Shown here one piece after another: positions 34,753-43,756 of a stretch of DNA of 64,000 bases. The notes beneath the pieces are model-generated. The model had not been told where the DNA came from. It saw only the letters and a program-made list of their open reading frames with translations, and searched no databases. Origin of the DNA: DASZIT01 sp963770635 (GTDB taxonomy: Bacteria; Actinomycetota; Acidimicrobiia; Acidimicrobiales; RAAP-2). The DNA lies in NCBI GenBank assembly GCA_963770635.1, contig CAVYQI010000007.1, positions 248,001-312,000 on the forward strand, in the 5' to 3' direction. A program made the translations under genes and the position numbers. Every line of letters starts with the position of its first letter. The first letter of the stretch is position 1.

Positions 34753-35919
34753 CTACGGCCGCTGGAGGATGACGCCCGTCCGGCTGGCCGATACCAGGGC
34801 GGTGGTGGCGCCGTCGACCTGGTTCACCGACTCGCCGCGCAACTGGCGGACCGCCTCGAGGGTCAGATTCAAACCGTGGATGTATCCCTCACCGATCAGC
34901 CCACCGTTGGTATTGCAGGGCAGGCCTCCCTTCAGGCCGAGGTGCCCGTCGGCGATGAAGTCCTTGGCCTCGCCGAAGCCGCAGAAGCCAAGGCCCTCGA
35001 GCTGCATAAGGAGGATGGGTGAGAAGGCGTCATAGATCATGGCGACATCGACATCGGCACGATCGATCCCGAACCCGTCGAACAGTCGCCGGGCCAGCAC
35101 CACCGATCCGTCCATCATCTCGAGGTTGGGCCGGTAATGGTTACTGGCGATCTCCTCCTCGAAGAGTCCCGAGCCCGCCGCCGCGGCGATGAGGACCGGG
35201 CGATTCGAGTCTCGCGACCGGTCGGCCCCGGTAATCACCACCGCCACCGAGCCGTCCGTCTCCTGGCAACAGTCGAACAGCCGGATGGCCGGCTCGGCGA
35301 TCCAACGCGACGCCTGGTGGTCGTCCAGGGTGATCGGATGCTTGTAGAAATGGGCGTTGGGGTTGTTGGCCGCGTAGGCACGGAGTTCGACCACCGCCCG
35401 GCCGAAGTCGTCGCTCTCGACGCCGTAGGCGTGCATGTAGCGGGTGGCGTTGAGCGACATCCACGATGCCGGCGTCAAGACTCCGAAGGGGGAGCACCAC
35501 TGCATGGCCGTGGAGCCCGAGTGTGACGACGTCGGACGTCCGCCCACTTCGGCACGACCGAAGCGCGCCCCCGAGCGGGCCTTCACCGCCCGGTAGGCGA
35601 CGACGACGTCGGCGGCGCCTGACGCCACCGCCGCGGCGGCCTGCAGCACGACGCCCTGGGAGCCACCTCCTCCATACGGGACCCGGCTGGAGAAGCCGAT
35701 CTCGTCGAAGCCGACCGCCCGGACCAGCTCGGTCTCCTCCACCGGGTCGATGGTGTAGCTCACCAGCCCATCGACATCACCGGTTGAGAGTCCGGCGTCG
35801 GCGAGGGCGGCGACGATCGCTTCGCTGGCCAGTTGGGTCTCGCTGCGCCCGGCGGCCTTGGAGAACTCGGTCTGCCCGACACCGACGATGGCGGTGGTCG
35901 AGGCCAGGCCCTGGCTCAT
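34753..35919 (-). CDS. Thiolase-like lipid-transfer protein (Ltp), candidate aldolase subunit
   Basis: A 388-residue thiolase-fold protein of the SCP-x/Ltp group. TTAIVGVGQTEFSK opens it, VPYGGGGSQGVVLQAAAAVASG is the helix region that in true thiolases carries the nucleophilic cysteine (absent here), and CNTNGGLIGEGYIHGLN replaces the GHP motif. Loss of the cysteine and pairing with an OB-fold gene are the marks of Ltp2-type retro-aldolases, which remove a keto-acyl side chain from a beta-hydroxyacyl-CoA. The ATG at 35919 overlaps the OB-fold stop (ATGA). Confidence 0.86.
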   Translation of the reverse strand: MSQGLASTTAIVGVGQTEFSKAAGRSETQLASEAIVAALADAGLSTGDVDGLVSYTIDPVEETELVRAVGFDEIGFSSRVPYGGGGSQGVVLQAAAAVASGAADVVVAYRAVKARSGARFGRAEVGGRPTSSHSGSTAMQWCSPFGVLTPASWMSLNATRYMHAYGVESDDFGRAVVELRAYAANNPNAHFYKHPITLDDHQASRWIAEPAIRLFDCCQETDGSVAVVITGADRSRDSNRPVLIAAAAGSGLFEEEIASNHYRPNLEMMDGSVVLARRLFDGFGIDRADVDVAMIYDAFSPILLMQLEGLGFCGFGEAKDFIADGHLGLKGGLPCNTNGGLIGEGYIHGLNLTLEAVRQLRGESVNQVDGATTALVSASRTGVILQRP

Positions 35920-36338
35920 CGGTCGCCGCCTCGGGGCGCGAACACCGGCACGGCCATCTCGTCCCGGGTTGGCACGAATCGCACCTCGACTGGCATACCG
36001 ATCTGTACGTCTTCCGGCTCGACGTCGACCAGGTTCGAGACGATACGGACGCCCTCGTCGAGGTCGATGAGGACGGCAACCACGGGATAGTCGAACGACG
36101 GGTGCTGGGGATGGTGCAGGATCGAGTAGCTGTAGACCACGCCGGTCCCGGCCAGCTCGACGACCTCTTGCTCGAGGCCATGGCACGACGGGCACATCGG
36201 CCGCGGCGGATGACGTAGGCGCTCACAACCCGCGCACCGCTGGGTGACCAGGCGGCCTTCCCGGGCCGCGTCCCAGAAGGCATGGTTGTCCTCGGTCAGG
36301 ATCGGGGCGGGTCGCACGACTGCAGTGGCGTCACTCAC
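35916..36338 (-). CDS. Zn-ribbon OB-fold (DUF35) protein, Ltp partner
   Basis: A 140-residue DUF35 protein. Residues 18-32 form the leading helix (AFWDAAREGRLVTQRC), a zinc ribbon follows with CAGC and CPSC pairs, then the OB barrel (GTGVVYSYSILHHPQHPSFDYPVVAVLIDL). Such proteins bind the thiolase-like subunit and acyl-CoA; in cholesterol catabolism the DUF35 part of ChsH2 activates the Ltp2 aldolase. It is coupled on both sides: GTGA overlap with the CaiB gene and ATGA with the Ltp gene. A second pair lies at 47.4-49.0 kb. Confidence 0.88.
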   Translation of the reverse strand: MSDATAVVRPAPILTEDNHAFWDAAREGRLVTQRCAGCERLRHPPRPMCPSCHGLEQEVVELAGTGVVYSYSILHHPQHPSFDYPVVAVLIDLDEGVRIVSNLVDVEPEDVQIGMPVEVRFVPTRDEMAVPVFAPRGGDR

Positions 36339-38773
36339 GAGCGGTCCAGGGCGGCGTCGAGAATCGCCTTGTCGGCGACGAGGGCGTCGATCTCCTCATC
36401 GACGTAGCCGTGTTCGAGGAGGATCTCCCGGCTGTGCTCGCCGCACATCGCCGGACCCCGTTGGATCACGCATGTCGCCGGTGACAGGTTGACGAGCAGT
36501 CCCGCATCCTCGAACCGCCCGACGCTCGCCCGACCAGGTGTCGGTCACGAGTTGTGCCGTCCTGGCCTCCGGGTCGTCGAAGATCGTGCGACAGAATCCT
36601 TCGTCGACGATCTCGACCGGCACACCGGCCCCGTCGAGCAGGGCAAACCACTCGGCCGCGGTCCGGCTCCGAAACGCTCCGGCCAGCAACTCGGCTTCTC
36701 GTTCGGAGTTGCCGGAGACCGCCTCGAGTCCGTCCATTACCGCCACAGCCGGGCCCGCTCCGCGTCCGACACCGCCGCCAGGAACAGCCAGGTCTCATCC
36801 GAGCACTGGTACATGCCGGTAGAACGGCGACAGCCCGAACTGGTCACCGTCGACGTGGCCCCAGTCTCCCGGTGTTCCGTCGGCGTGGATCCAGGCATAC
36901 GACGTGTGGAGCAAACCGGCGTTGACGATCGAGGTGCTGACCGCCTGGCCCTCGCCCGTCTTGTCGCGGTGGTAGAGCGCCGCGATGATGGCGATGGCCG
37001 CCAGCAGCGCGTTCCCGGTGTCGCCCATGTTCGAGCGGCTCCACAGCGGCGGGTTCCCGGCGTCACAGGCGCCGTCCTCCCACTCGGTGCCGGTGAGGGC
37101 GGCGGCGTTCTGATCCGTCCCGGGCAGCTCCGATCGCGGCCCCTTCTCGTAGCCCCGGGTGTTGCAGTAGACGAGGCGCGGGATAGCGCCGGTGCGAGGG
37201 TGTCGTAGTCGATGCCCGAGTCGAGCCGCGGCACCCGGCCGCCAGTTGGTGGTGACGACGTCGGCGGTCTCGATGAGCCTCTCCAGCGCGTCGCGGCCGC
37301 CCTCGTGCTTGAGGTTCAGCGCGATGCTCCGCTTGCCCCGATTGGTACCGAGCCCCATGTGGGTGCCGGCCCAGTAGGTGTCGTGCAGCGGCATTGACCT
37401 TGATCACGTCGGCACCGAGGTCGGCCAGCACCCTCCCGGTGATAGGGCCCGGCGACACCGAGCCCCAGGTCGAGCACCCGGATGCCCCGCAACGGGTGGG
37501 TCAACCCGCGGTCGGCATGGTCGAGGAAGGCCGCGGCCGGCATGGCCCCGGCCCGTTCGGCTTCGGCCCGCACCTCGGCGGTGTGCTCACCCGAACGCGG
37601 CGCCGGGCCGGATACTCCACCGGGGGTGGCCGAGAACTCCAGCAGCGGACCCACGTGCCGGATGCGACCGACCTCCGGATCGTCGACTTCGACCACACAA
37701 CCATCGGCCAGGAACGATTCATCGGCCAGCGCTTCTGCGGGAGAACGGACGGTGGTGACGCCGATGCCGGCCGCCTCGGCGGCCTTCTCCCATTCCGCCG
37801 ACGGGAACTTCTTGAATGCCTCGGTCAGCAAGGGGTGGAGGAAGATCCCGGTGAGGAGGCCGTCGGGCTCCATCGACACCCGGTCCGGGTCGTCGCGATA
37901 GGCGGCATCGAGCTCCACCGCGCCGAGTTCGTCGTTCTCGGCCGACTCCAGCACCCATCGGGGCCGGACCGTCCAATGGTGCACCCACCGGCCGTCGGCG
38001 CACTGGTAGATCCCCTCGATCGACCTCGAGTCGATCGGCCACATCCAGTACAGCGGAGCGTCAGGGTTCTCCACCCGCTGCCAGTTGAGGGAGACGGCGG
38101 CCAGGGCGCCCTGGAGGAGCGAGGTGGTGACCCGCTGCCCTTCCCCGCTGACCTCCCGGGCCCGGAGGGCGGCGGCGATGCCGAGGGTGGCGAAGTAGGT
38201 CGCACCGATGCTCGGCCACGGAGTTCTCGGGAAGACCGGGCCCTCGCGGTCGGCGCCCCGGACCAGCCCTTCCGGACCGTCGAACTCCGGGTGGGGACCG
38301 GGACGGCCGCAGATGTACTCCATGGCGGAGCCCCTCCGCCCTTTCTGGTCGTAGAGCAGTCCGGTCCGGGCGGCGACCAGACCGTCATAGCCGGGGCGGT
38401 CCCGGTGCTGGGGGTGGTCTCCGTACCCGGTGATGGAACAGGTGATGAGACGGGGATTGATCTGGATCAGACTCTCATGATCGACGCCGAGCCGGGTGGC
38501 GACGCCAGGAGAGAAGCTGTCGACCACGACATCGGCCGATCGGGCCAGCGCCAGAAATGTCTGGCGGCCGTCCTCGGAGTGGAGATCGAGGCGAGCGCTG
38601 CGCTTGCCGCGATGCCACACCCGGTAGCCGGACTGGTCCCGGAACGGATCGCCATCCGGGGGCTCGATGCGGGTCACCGCGGCACCGTTGTCGGCCAGGA
38701 ACATCGTCGTCATCGGCCCGGCGCTGCCCCAGGAGAGGTCGAGGACTTGCAGACCTTCGAACACACCAGCCAT
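36335..38773 (-). pseudogene. Double-domain CaiB/BaiF CoA transferase, interrupted by frameshifts
   Basis: A two-domain class III CoA transferase of about 810 residues. The first domain (38773 to about 37480) is intact, from FEGLQVLDLSWGSAGPMTTMFLADNGAAVTRIEPP to the linker. The second begins at LRGIRVLDLGLGVAGP and is readable only by changing frame near 37455, 37390, 37215/37190, 36815, 36742 and 36521, after which it ends at a TGA giving a GTGA overlap with the OB-fold gene. Each change is a single base and the residues recovered match the family (ITGRVLADLGADVIKVN; IDYDTLAPA; MYQCSDETWLFLAAV; VGRFEDAGLLVNL). That looks like consensus error or very recent inactivation. GGGAGG precedes the ATG, and the CCATAG palindrome lies 44 bases upstream. 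Confidence 0.78.
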
Positions 38774-38816
38774 TCGGCGCCTCCCTCTTCTCACATGCGT
38801 TGCCCAGCACCATAAA

Positions 38817-38834
38817 CCATAGCACTTACTATGG
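38817..38834. promoter_or_regulatory. Perfect 6-6-6 palindrome, probable TetR operator
   Basis: CCATAGCACTTACTATGG has perfect six-base arms around a six-base spacer. It lies 44 bases upstream of the double CaiB start and before the end of the amidohydrolase gene at 38876. A related site is at 28427-28444 beside a TetR gene. Confidence 0.6.
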
Positions 38835-38875
38835 CAGCTGGGACCCAGCCGGAGGCGGAAAGGCGTCCGCCCAGG

Positions 38876-40111
38876 TCAGCGTCGATCGAGGCCCAGAAGG
38901 CGGATGGCATTGCCCCGGGCGAGTTTGTCGATCACCGGCTGGTCGAGGTGACCGAACTGCTTGGCCGCCTCGTGCCGGGTGAAGGGCCAGGTGCCGTCCT
39001 GATGGGGGTAGTCGCTCTCGAAGATCACATTGTCCTCGCCGACCCGGTCGAGCAACTGGATGCCCACCGAATCCTTGAAGAAGGTCGAGTAGACATGGTC
39101 CCCGTACATGGCGGAGGGCTTCTCCTTGGTGTACTCCTGGCTGTGGCTCCACCCGCGGTGGGTCTCCCACACGTCGTCGATCCGCTCCAGGAGGTAGGGG
39201 ATCCAACCGATCTGCGCCTCGGCGTAGAGGAGCTTGAGGTTGGGATACCGGAGGAAGACACCGGAGTAGAGGAAATCACTCATCGAGCCGACGCTGTTCC
39301 CGAAGATGATGGTCCCGGCCACCGCGTCAGGAGCATCCGGGCTGGTCTGAGGCGTCTTGGTGCCCGACCCGATGTGGCACGCCACCACCGTCCCGGTCTC
39401 GGCACAGGCGGCGAAGAAGGGATCCCAATGCCCGGAGTAGATGCTGGGGAGCCCCAGGAACGTCGGCAGCTCGCTGAAGCAGACGGCGGGCACGCCCCGG
39501 GCGGCATTGCGGCGGACTTCGTCGGCGGCCAGCGTGGGATCCCACAGAGGCACCAGGCACAGGGGGATCAGACGCCCGCCGCTGTCCCCCGCCCACTCGT
39601 CCACCATCCAGTCGTTGTAGGCCTTGACGCAGAGCAGGGCCAACTCTTTGTCCTTGGCCCGCATGAACAGCTGCCCGCAGAAACGCGGGTAGTTGGGGAA
39701 GCACAACTGGGCGTCGATCCCGTTGAGGTCCATGTCGGCCAGCCGGTCCTTCGGCTTCCAGCAGCCGGGACGCATCTGGTCGAAGGTGATGCCCTGCATG
39801 GAGATCTCGTCGGCCGGATAACCGGCGGCGGCAATCAGCCGCTTGACCGAATACCGGTGGTCCTCGTAGAACCACCACGCCACCGGAGGGCCCTCGGTGC
39901 CCGGCTCCTCGATGTAACCGCCGCCTTGGAGGACCGGCGTTCCCCCGGGGAGGTACTCGACACGGGGACCGATCTCCCGGTACTTGGCCGGGAGCCGGCT
40001 CGTCCACACGTCCTCGGGCTCCACCAGATGGGCGTCGAGGTCGACAATGGGCGGGATCCGGGCCAGCAACTCGTCACTGACATCGGGGCGGGGGCCAAAC
40101 GCAGAGGTCAT
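38876..40111 (-). CDS. Amidohydrolase family 2 protein (COG2159), paralog 5
   Basis: A 411-residue COG2159 protein close to the one at 46.0 kb. Motifs are VDLDAHLVEPEDVW (metal DxH), VACHIGSGT (barrel histidine) and ESDYPHQDGTWP (late aspartate). PNYPRFCGQLF, AYNDWMVDEWAGDSGGRLIPL and CFSELP are shared with paralog 6. The ATG at 40111 has no Shine-Dalgarno sequence; a consensus TATAAT lies seven bases upstream, so the mRNA is probably leaderless. The open frame upstream of the ATG is not conserved. It follows the ACAD-crotonase-MaoC operon on the same strand but seems to have its own promoter. Confidence 0.87.
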   Translation of the reverse strand: MTSAFGPRPDVSDELLARIPPIVDLDAHLVEPEDVWTSRLPAKYREIGPRVEYLPGGTPVLQGGGYIEEPGTEGPPVAWWFYEDHRYSVKRLIAAAGYPADEISMQGITFDQMRPGCWKPKDRLADMDLNGIDAQLCFPNYPRFCGQLFMRAKDKELALLCVKAYNDWMVDEWAGDSGGRLIPLCLVPLWDPTLAADEVRRNAARGVPAVCFSELPTFLGLPSIYSGHWDPFFAACAETGTVVACHIGSGTKTPQTSPDAPDAVAGTIIFGNSVGSMSDFLYSGVFLRYPNLKLLYAEAQIGWIPYLLERIDDVWETHRGWSHSQEYTKEKPSAMYGDHVYSTFFKDSVGIQLLDRVGEDNVIFESDYPHQDGTWPFTRHEAAKQFGHLDQPVIDKLARGNAIRLLGLDRR

Positions 40112-40117
40112 CGGAAT

Positions 40118-40123
40118 ATTATA
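40118..40123 (-). promoter_or_regulatory. Consensus -10 box of a probably leaderless promoter
   Basis: Read on the minus strand, TATAAT ends six bases before the ATG at 40111, placing the expected transcription start at or next to the first base of the start codon. No ribosome-binding site is present. I see no good -35 box upstream. Confidence 0.55.
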
Positions 40124-40169
40124 TACGGTTGGTCCGGGCGGGCTCGGACCTCGGCCCGCCGGCTTGGCG

Positions 40170-41493
40170 TCAGCTCCGGGGGACCTCTCGCCAGGGAGAC
40201 TTCTGCCAGGGGTCGGGCTCACGGGGAAGCCCGAGGACGCGCTCGGCAATGATGTTCTTGTTCACCTCGGTGGTTCCGCCCTCGATGGTGTTGGCCCGAC
40301 TCCGCAGCATCCCCTTCACCTCGTAAGGGAGCGACTCGGCATAACGCTCCCCCGCGTCGTTGACACCGTTGGCCCCGACACTTTCGCCCCGTCCCACCGA
40401 CCAGGCGACCGCACCCGCGCCGAGCAGGTCGGTGGCCAGCACCTGCATCCGCTGGTTGAGGTCGCCCTGGTGGACTTTGCCCACCGAGCTCTCCGGTCCC
40501 GGCGAGCGGCCGGCCTTGATCCCGGCTCGAATCCGTTGGTTGGTCCAGTTGCGGATCCGCTCCTCGCTGAACACCTGCATGAGCTTCTGGCGCACCTTCG
40601 GATCGTCCCAACCCCCGGGGTGCCCATCGGCGCTGATCCGCCGGGCCAGGCGGACCAGCCGCTCGGCCCCGCCCCCGCCGATCCGGTCGACACCACCCGA
40701 GCCGGAGCCCGAGACCATCTGTCGCTCGCCGGAAAGGGTGGCGTTGGCCACCTTCCATCCGGCGTTCACCTCCCCCACCCGTTGGGCGTCCGGGATCCGG
40801 GCCCCGTCGAGGAACACCTCGTTGAAGTCGATCTCGCCGGTGATGTGCCGGAGCGGGCGGACCTCGACGCCGGGCTCGTGCATGCCGATCGAGGAAGTAG
40901 GTGATCCCCTGCCGCTTCGGAGCCTCCACGTCGGTGCGGGCCAGCAACACCCCGAAGTCGGCCAGGTGGGCCCAGGTGTTCCACACCTTCTGACCGGTGA
41001 TCACCCACTCGTCGCCGTCCCGTTCCGCCCGGGTGGCCAACGAGGCCAGGTCCGAACCCGCACCCGGCTCGCTGAACAGTTGGCACCAGACCTCCTCGTT
41101 CCGAACGATGGGAGGGAGATAGCGCAGCCGCTGCGCCTCGGTGCCGAAGGCGAAGAGGGCGGGCGCGGCCAGGCTCAGCCCCAGCGGGTTGAGTCGGCCC
41201 AGGTTGTACGGCGCCAGTTCGACTTCCACCGTCCGGGCCTCGGACGGGGTCAGACCTGCCCCGCCGTACTCCACCGGCCAGGTCGGCGCCACCAGGCCCG
41301 ACGCCGCGAACACCGGATACCAGGCTTCGTAGTCGGCCCGGGGCCGGACTTTGCGGATGGCGGACGCCCCACCTTCGCCGGCCGCCCGGCGCCAGGCCTC
41401 AGGAACGTGAGCGTCCACCCACTGGCGGGCCCGGGCGGTCAACTCTCCGGCGGGTACTCCGGTCACGAAGGTCCTCTCCTCCGTGGCGGCCAT
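40170..41493 (-). CDS. Acyl-CoA dehydrogenase with one frameshift
   Basis: An acyl-CoA dehydrogenase of about 441 residues, split by one base. Frame one (41493 to about 40893) has the helical N-domain and the flavin-facing WCQLFSEPGAGSDLASL and VITGQKVWNTW motifs. An extra G near 40891, in the codons for TYFL, moves the rest (MHEPGVEVRPLRHITGEIDFNEVF to IEGGTTEVNKNIIAERVLGLPRE) into the next frame. The C-terminal helix ends normally. The single extra base in an otherwise perfect gene suggests consensus error. It follows the crotonase by a TGATG overlap. It would introduce the 2,3 double bond in a bulky acyl-CoA; FadE-type partners in steroid pathways have this look. Confidence 0.83.
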
Positions 41494-42308
41494 CAGCGTC
41501 CTTTGAATTCCGGAGGCCGGCGGTCCTTGAACGCGCCCAGACCCTCACGGAAGTCCTCGCTCCGGGAGGAGATCTCCATCGCGAACCCTTCGTTGCGAAG
41601 CTGCTCGTCCAGCGGCTGCGACGCCCCGGCGTGCAGCAGCCATTTGGTGAGCCCGAGAGCGACCGTCGGTCCCGCGGCCAGGGTGGCCACCAGCTCGTCG
41701 GCCACCTGGTCCACCTCGCCCGCCGGGACGGCCCGGTGGACCAGACCCCATTCGGCGGCCTCGGTGCCGCGCAGTTTGCGGCCGAGCAACAGGAGCTCCC
41801 GGGCCCGGGCCATCCCCACGGCTCGCGGGAGTAACCAGGTGGCTCCGCTGTCGGGGGTGAACCCGCGGGAGGAGAACGGCTCCCAAAACGTCGCATCGTT
41901 GGCCGCCACCGTGAAGTCGGCGGCGGCGGCGATCTGCATCCCGATGCCCGCTGCCCATCCCTGGACCGCGCACACCACCGGGACCTGCACGGTGCAGAGG
42001 AGGGGAAGCAGCCGGTGGGCCTGGGAAGGCAGCCGGCGCTGGATGCCGCCCACCCGGGGCCGGCTCTGATCGCCGGCGTTGCGGGCCACGATGTCGGCGC
42101 CCCCGCAGAAATGGTCGCCGCGGCCGGCGATGTGAATCACCCGGACACCCTCATCCCGTCCGGAGGCGTCCACCGCCTCGATGAGGGCCGCCATCATGGT
42201 GTCGTTGATGGCGTTGCGCTGGGCAGGGCGGTCGAGCTGCAACCGGAGCACCGCGTCAATCACCTCGACCGACAGGCCATCGACCGGTCGATAGGGCTCG
42301 ACCGTCAT
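41493..42308 (-). CDS. Enoyl-CoA hydratase/isomerase family protein
   Basis: A 271-residue crotonase. GRGDHFCGGADI forms one oxyanion strand, QGWAAGIGMQIA the other; the first glutamate is Gln. FWEPFSSRGFTPDSGATWLLPRAVG carries an acidic residue in the isomerase-like position, as in PaaG-type enzymes. ATG at 42308 lies in an ATGA overlap with the MaoC-like gene upstream, and the stop overlaps the ACAD start, so three genes are tightly coupled. Expected role: hydration or double-bond shift between the ACAD and the next oxidation. Confidence 0.87.
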   Translation of the reverse strand: MTVEPYRPVDGLSVEVIDAVLRLQLDRPAQRNAINDTMMAALIEAVDASGRDEGVRVIHIAGRGDHFCGGADIVARNAGDQSRPRVGGIQRRLPSQAHRLLPLLCTVQVPVVCAVQGWAAGIGMQIAAAADFTVAANDATFWEPFSSRGFTPDSGATWLLPRAVGMARARELLLLGRKLRGTEAAEWGLVHRAVPAGEVDQVADELVATLAAGPTVALGLTKWLLHAGASQPLDEQLRNEGFAMEISSRSEDFREGLGAFKDRRPPEFKGR

Positions 42309-43576
42309 CGGAGCGGCGCCGCGGTGCCGTCGGCGAAGTCGAAGGCGATGGCCCGGAGGGCCCCGTCGAGGTCGGTGGCACCGCCCGGCGGATCGGGAAG
42401 AACGACCGGACCGTGCTCCCGACTGGGAAGCATGATGGTGGCATGGCCCGGGGTGGTGATCTCCCCGCGTTGGTTCTGGGCCGACAACTCGAGGTCGACC
42501 ACCGGACGCCCGCCTTCGGCCAGATACTTCCTGCTGACCGTTCCGCCCAGCCACTGGGTGTCGCCCACGAAGTTGAACTTCCGGAATTCGCAGTCGAGCT
42601 TCCACAACCAGGCGTCGTCACCCATCCAGTCGGTACACAGATGGATGAGCCAGGTCTCCCGCATCCTCCCGTAGTCGAAGGTGGTCGGATTCCCCGCCCG
42701 CTGGGCGAACTCGGGGTCCCAGTGAACCCGCTGCATCACGTCGGGGACGTTGAGGTCGTCCCGGTGGAAAAAGCGGGGAATGCGCTTGCGGTTCCGGGCA
42801 CCCAGCCGGAGGGGCTTGACGCCATAGAGCCCCATGCCCATGCCCACATGCCAGCAGATCATGTCGGTGACGGTGAGCGGCCCCTTGACCATGGGCCCGA
42901 CCGGGTCTCCCTCCGCGACGTCCTCCCACCAACGGGGGGCCGAGCCTCTGGGGCCCTCCCCGCCGTACTGGGCGTCGATGGCTTCGATCTCCTCATCCGT
43001 ATAGGGGCGACGTTCGAGGGTGTCGTCCGTCTTCCTTTTCTCCCGCGCCTTGGTCCGCTCGGTGCGGATCATCAACCGGTACTGGCCGGAGAGAATGGTG
43101 CCCTGGTCGTCCTGGAAGACTTGGCCGGTCCACTCGTGGACGGCTCGCTCGGCAAATTGGCTCGGCTTGTCGAGGACGCCCACCAGCGCATTGCGCCGCG
43201 CCACCCGCCGGCCCGGACGGAGAGGGGCCCACCATTCTCGGGCGCTGGCCGAGTAGAAGGCATGCACGCCGCGGAGCGGGTCGCCCCGCATCAGGTCGCG
43301 GACTTCGGGGGCCACTTCGGGCACCTCATCGACGCCGATCAGGGAATCGCCCCCCACCAGCGGCGGTGGGGCGATGACTCCTTCCCACACGGTGGCGCCG
43401 GCATAGTCCTCATCCCACCACAAACGGTTGTCATCGCCGTAGCACTCGGCCACGTGACGGAAGGCATCGACCCCGGGGCGGGTGTAGTGCGGAGCCACCG
43501 GGTGCGGCTCGGGGATTCCGATCCGCTGTCGAAGCCGGTCGATCGCCTCGTCGGTGATCCTGCCGCCTTCACTCAC
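42305..43576 (-). CDS. MaoC-like double hot-dog dehydratase
   Basis: A 423-residue protein with two hot-dog halves. The N-terminal half (residues 25-170) resembles the FAS1-like dehydratase domain (YGDDNRLWWDEDYAGATVWEGVIAPP), and the C-terminal half (about 240-410) is MaoC-like with GPLTVTDMICWHVGMGMG and HATIMLPSREHG. Such fused or long MaoC proteins hydrate bulky enoyl-CoA in sterol and related pathways. I use the GTG at 43576; the frame extends nine codons further. It is the first gene of the hydratase-crotonase-ACAD operon. Confidence 0.8.
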   Translation of the reverse strand: MSEGGRITDEAIDRLRQRIGIPEPHPVAPHYTRPGVDAFRHVAECYGDDNRLWWDEDYAGATVWEGVIAPPPLVGGDSLIGVDEVPEVAPEVRDLMRGDPLRGVHAFYSASAREWWAPLRPGRRVARRNALVGVLDKPSQFAERAVHEWTGQVFQDDQGTILSGQYRLMIRTERTKAREKRKTDDTLERRPYTDEEIEAIDAQYGGEGPRGSAPRWWEDVAEGDPVGPMVKGPLTVTDMICWHVGMGMGLYGVKPLRLGARNRKRIPRFFHRDDLNVPDVMQRVHWDPEFAQRAGNPTTFDYGRMRETWLIHLCTDWMGDDAWLWKLDCEFRKFNFVGDTQWLGGTVSRKYLAEGGRPVVDLELSAQNQRGEITTPGHATIMLPSREHGPVVLPDPPGGATDLDGALRAIAFDFADGTAAPLR

Positions 43577-43756
43577 GACAGGACCTCGAGTCTCTCGAAA
43601 CACCGCTCACAAGCCAAGGAGTATGGCACAGGCTCGAGGCCGGTGGACAGGGTGGATACGGATTCAATAATAAATACATTCTGCCGGATCGAACCATAAT
43701 TCCTGGTCATCCACTCGTCGCCGGGGACTCACTGGCCGCCTCCCGGAGCTACCTGC

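Noticed and set aside
37394..38815. 473-codon plus-strand frame opposite the double CaiB gene
   Set aside because: It is antisense to a recognisable CoA transferase domain and has only low-complexity Gly/Arg/Asp sequence.
38831..40252. 473-codon plus-strand frame opposite amidohydrolase paralog 5
   Set aside because: The opposite strand has a clear COG2159 enzyme with metal motifs; this frame has none.
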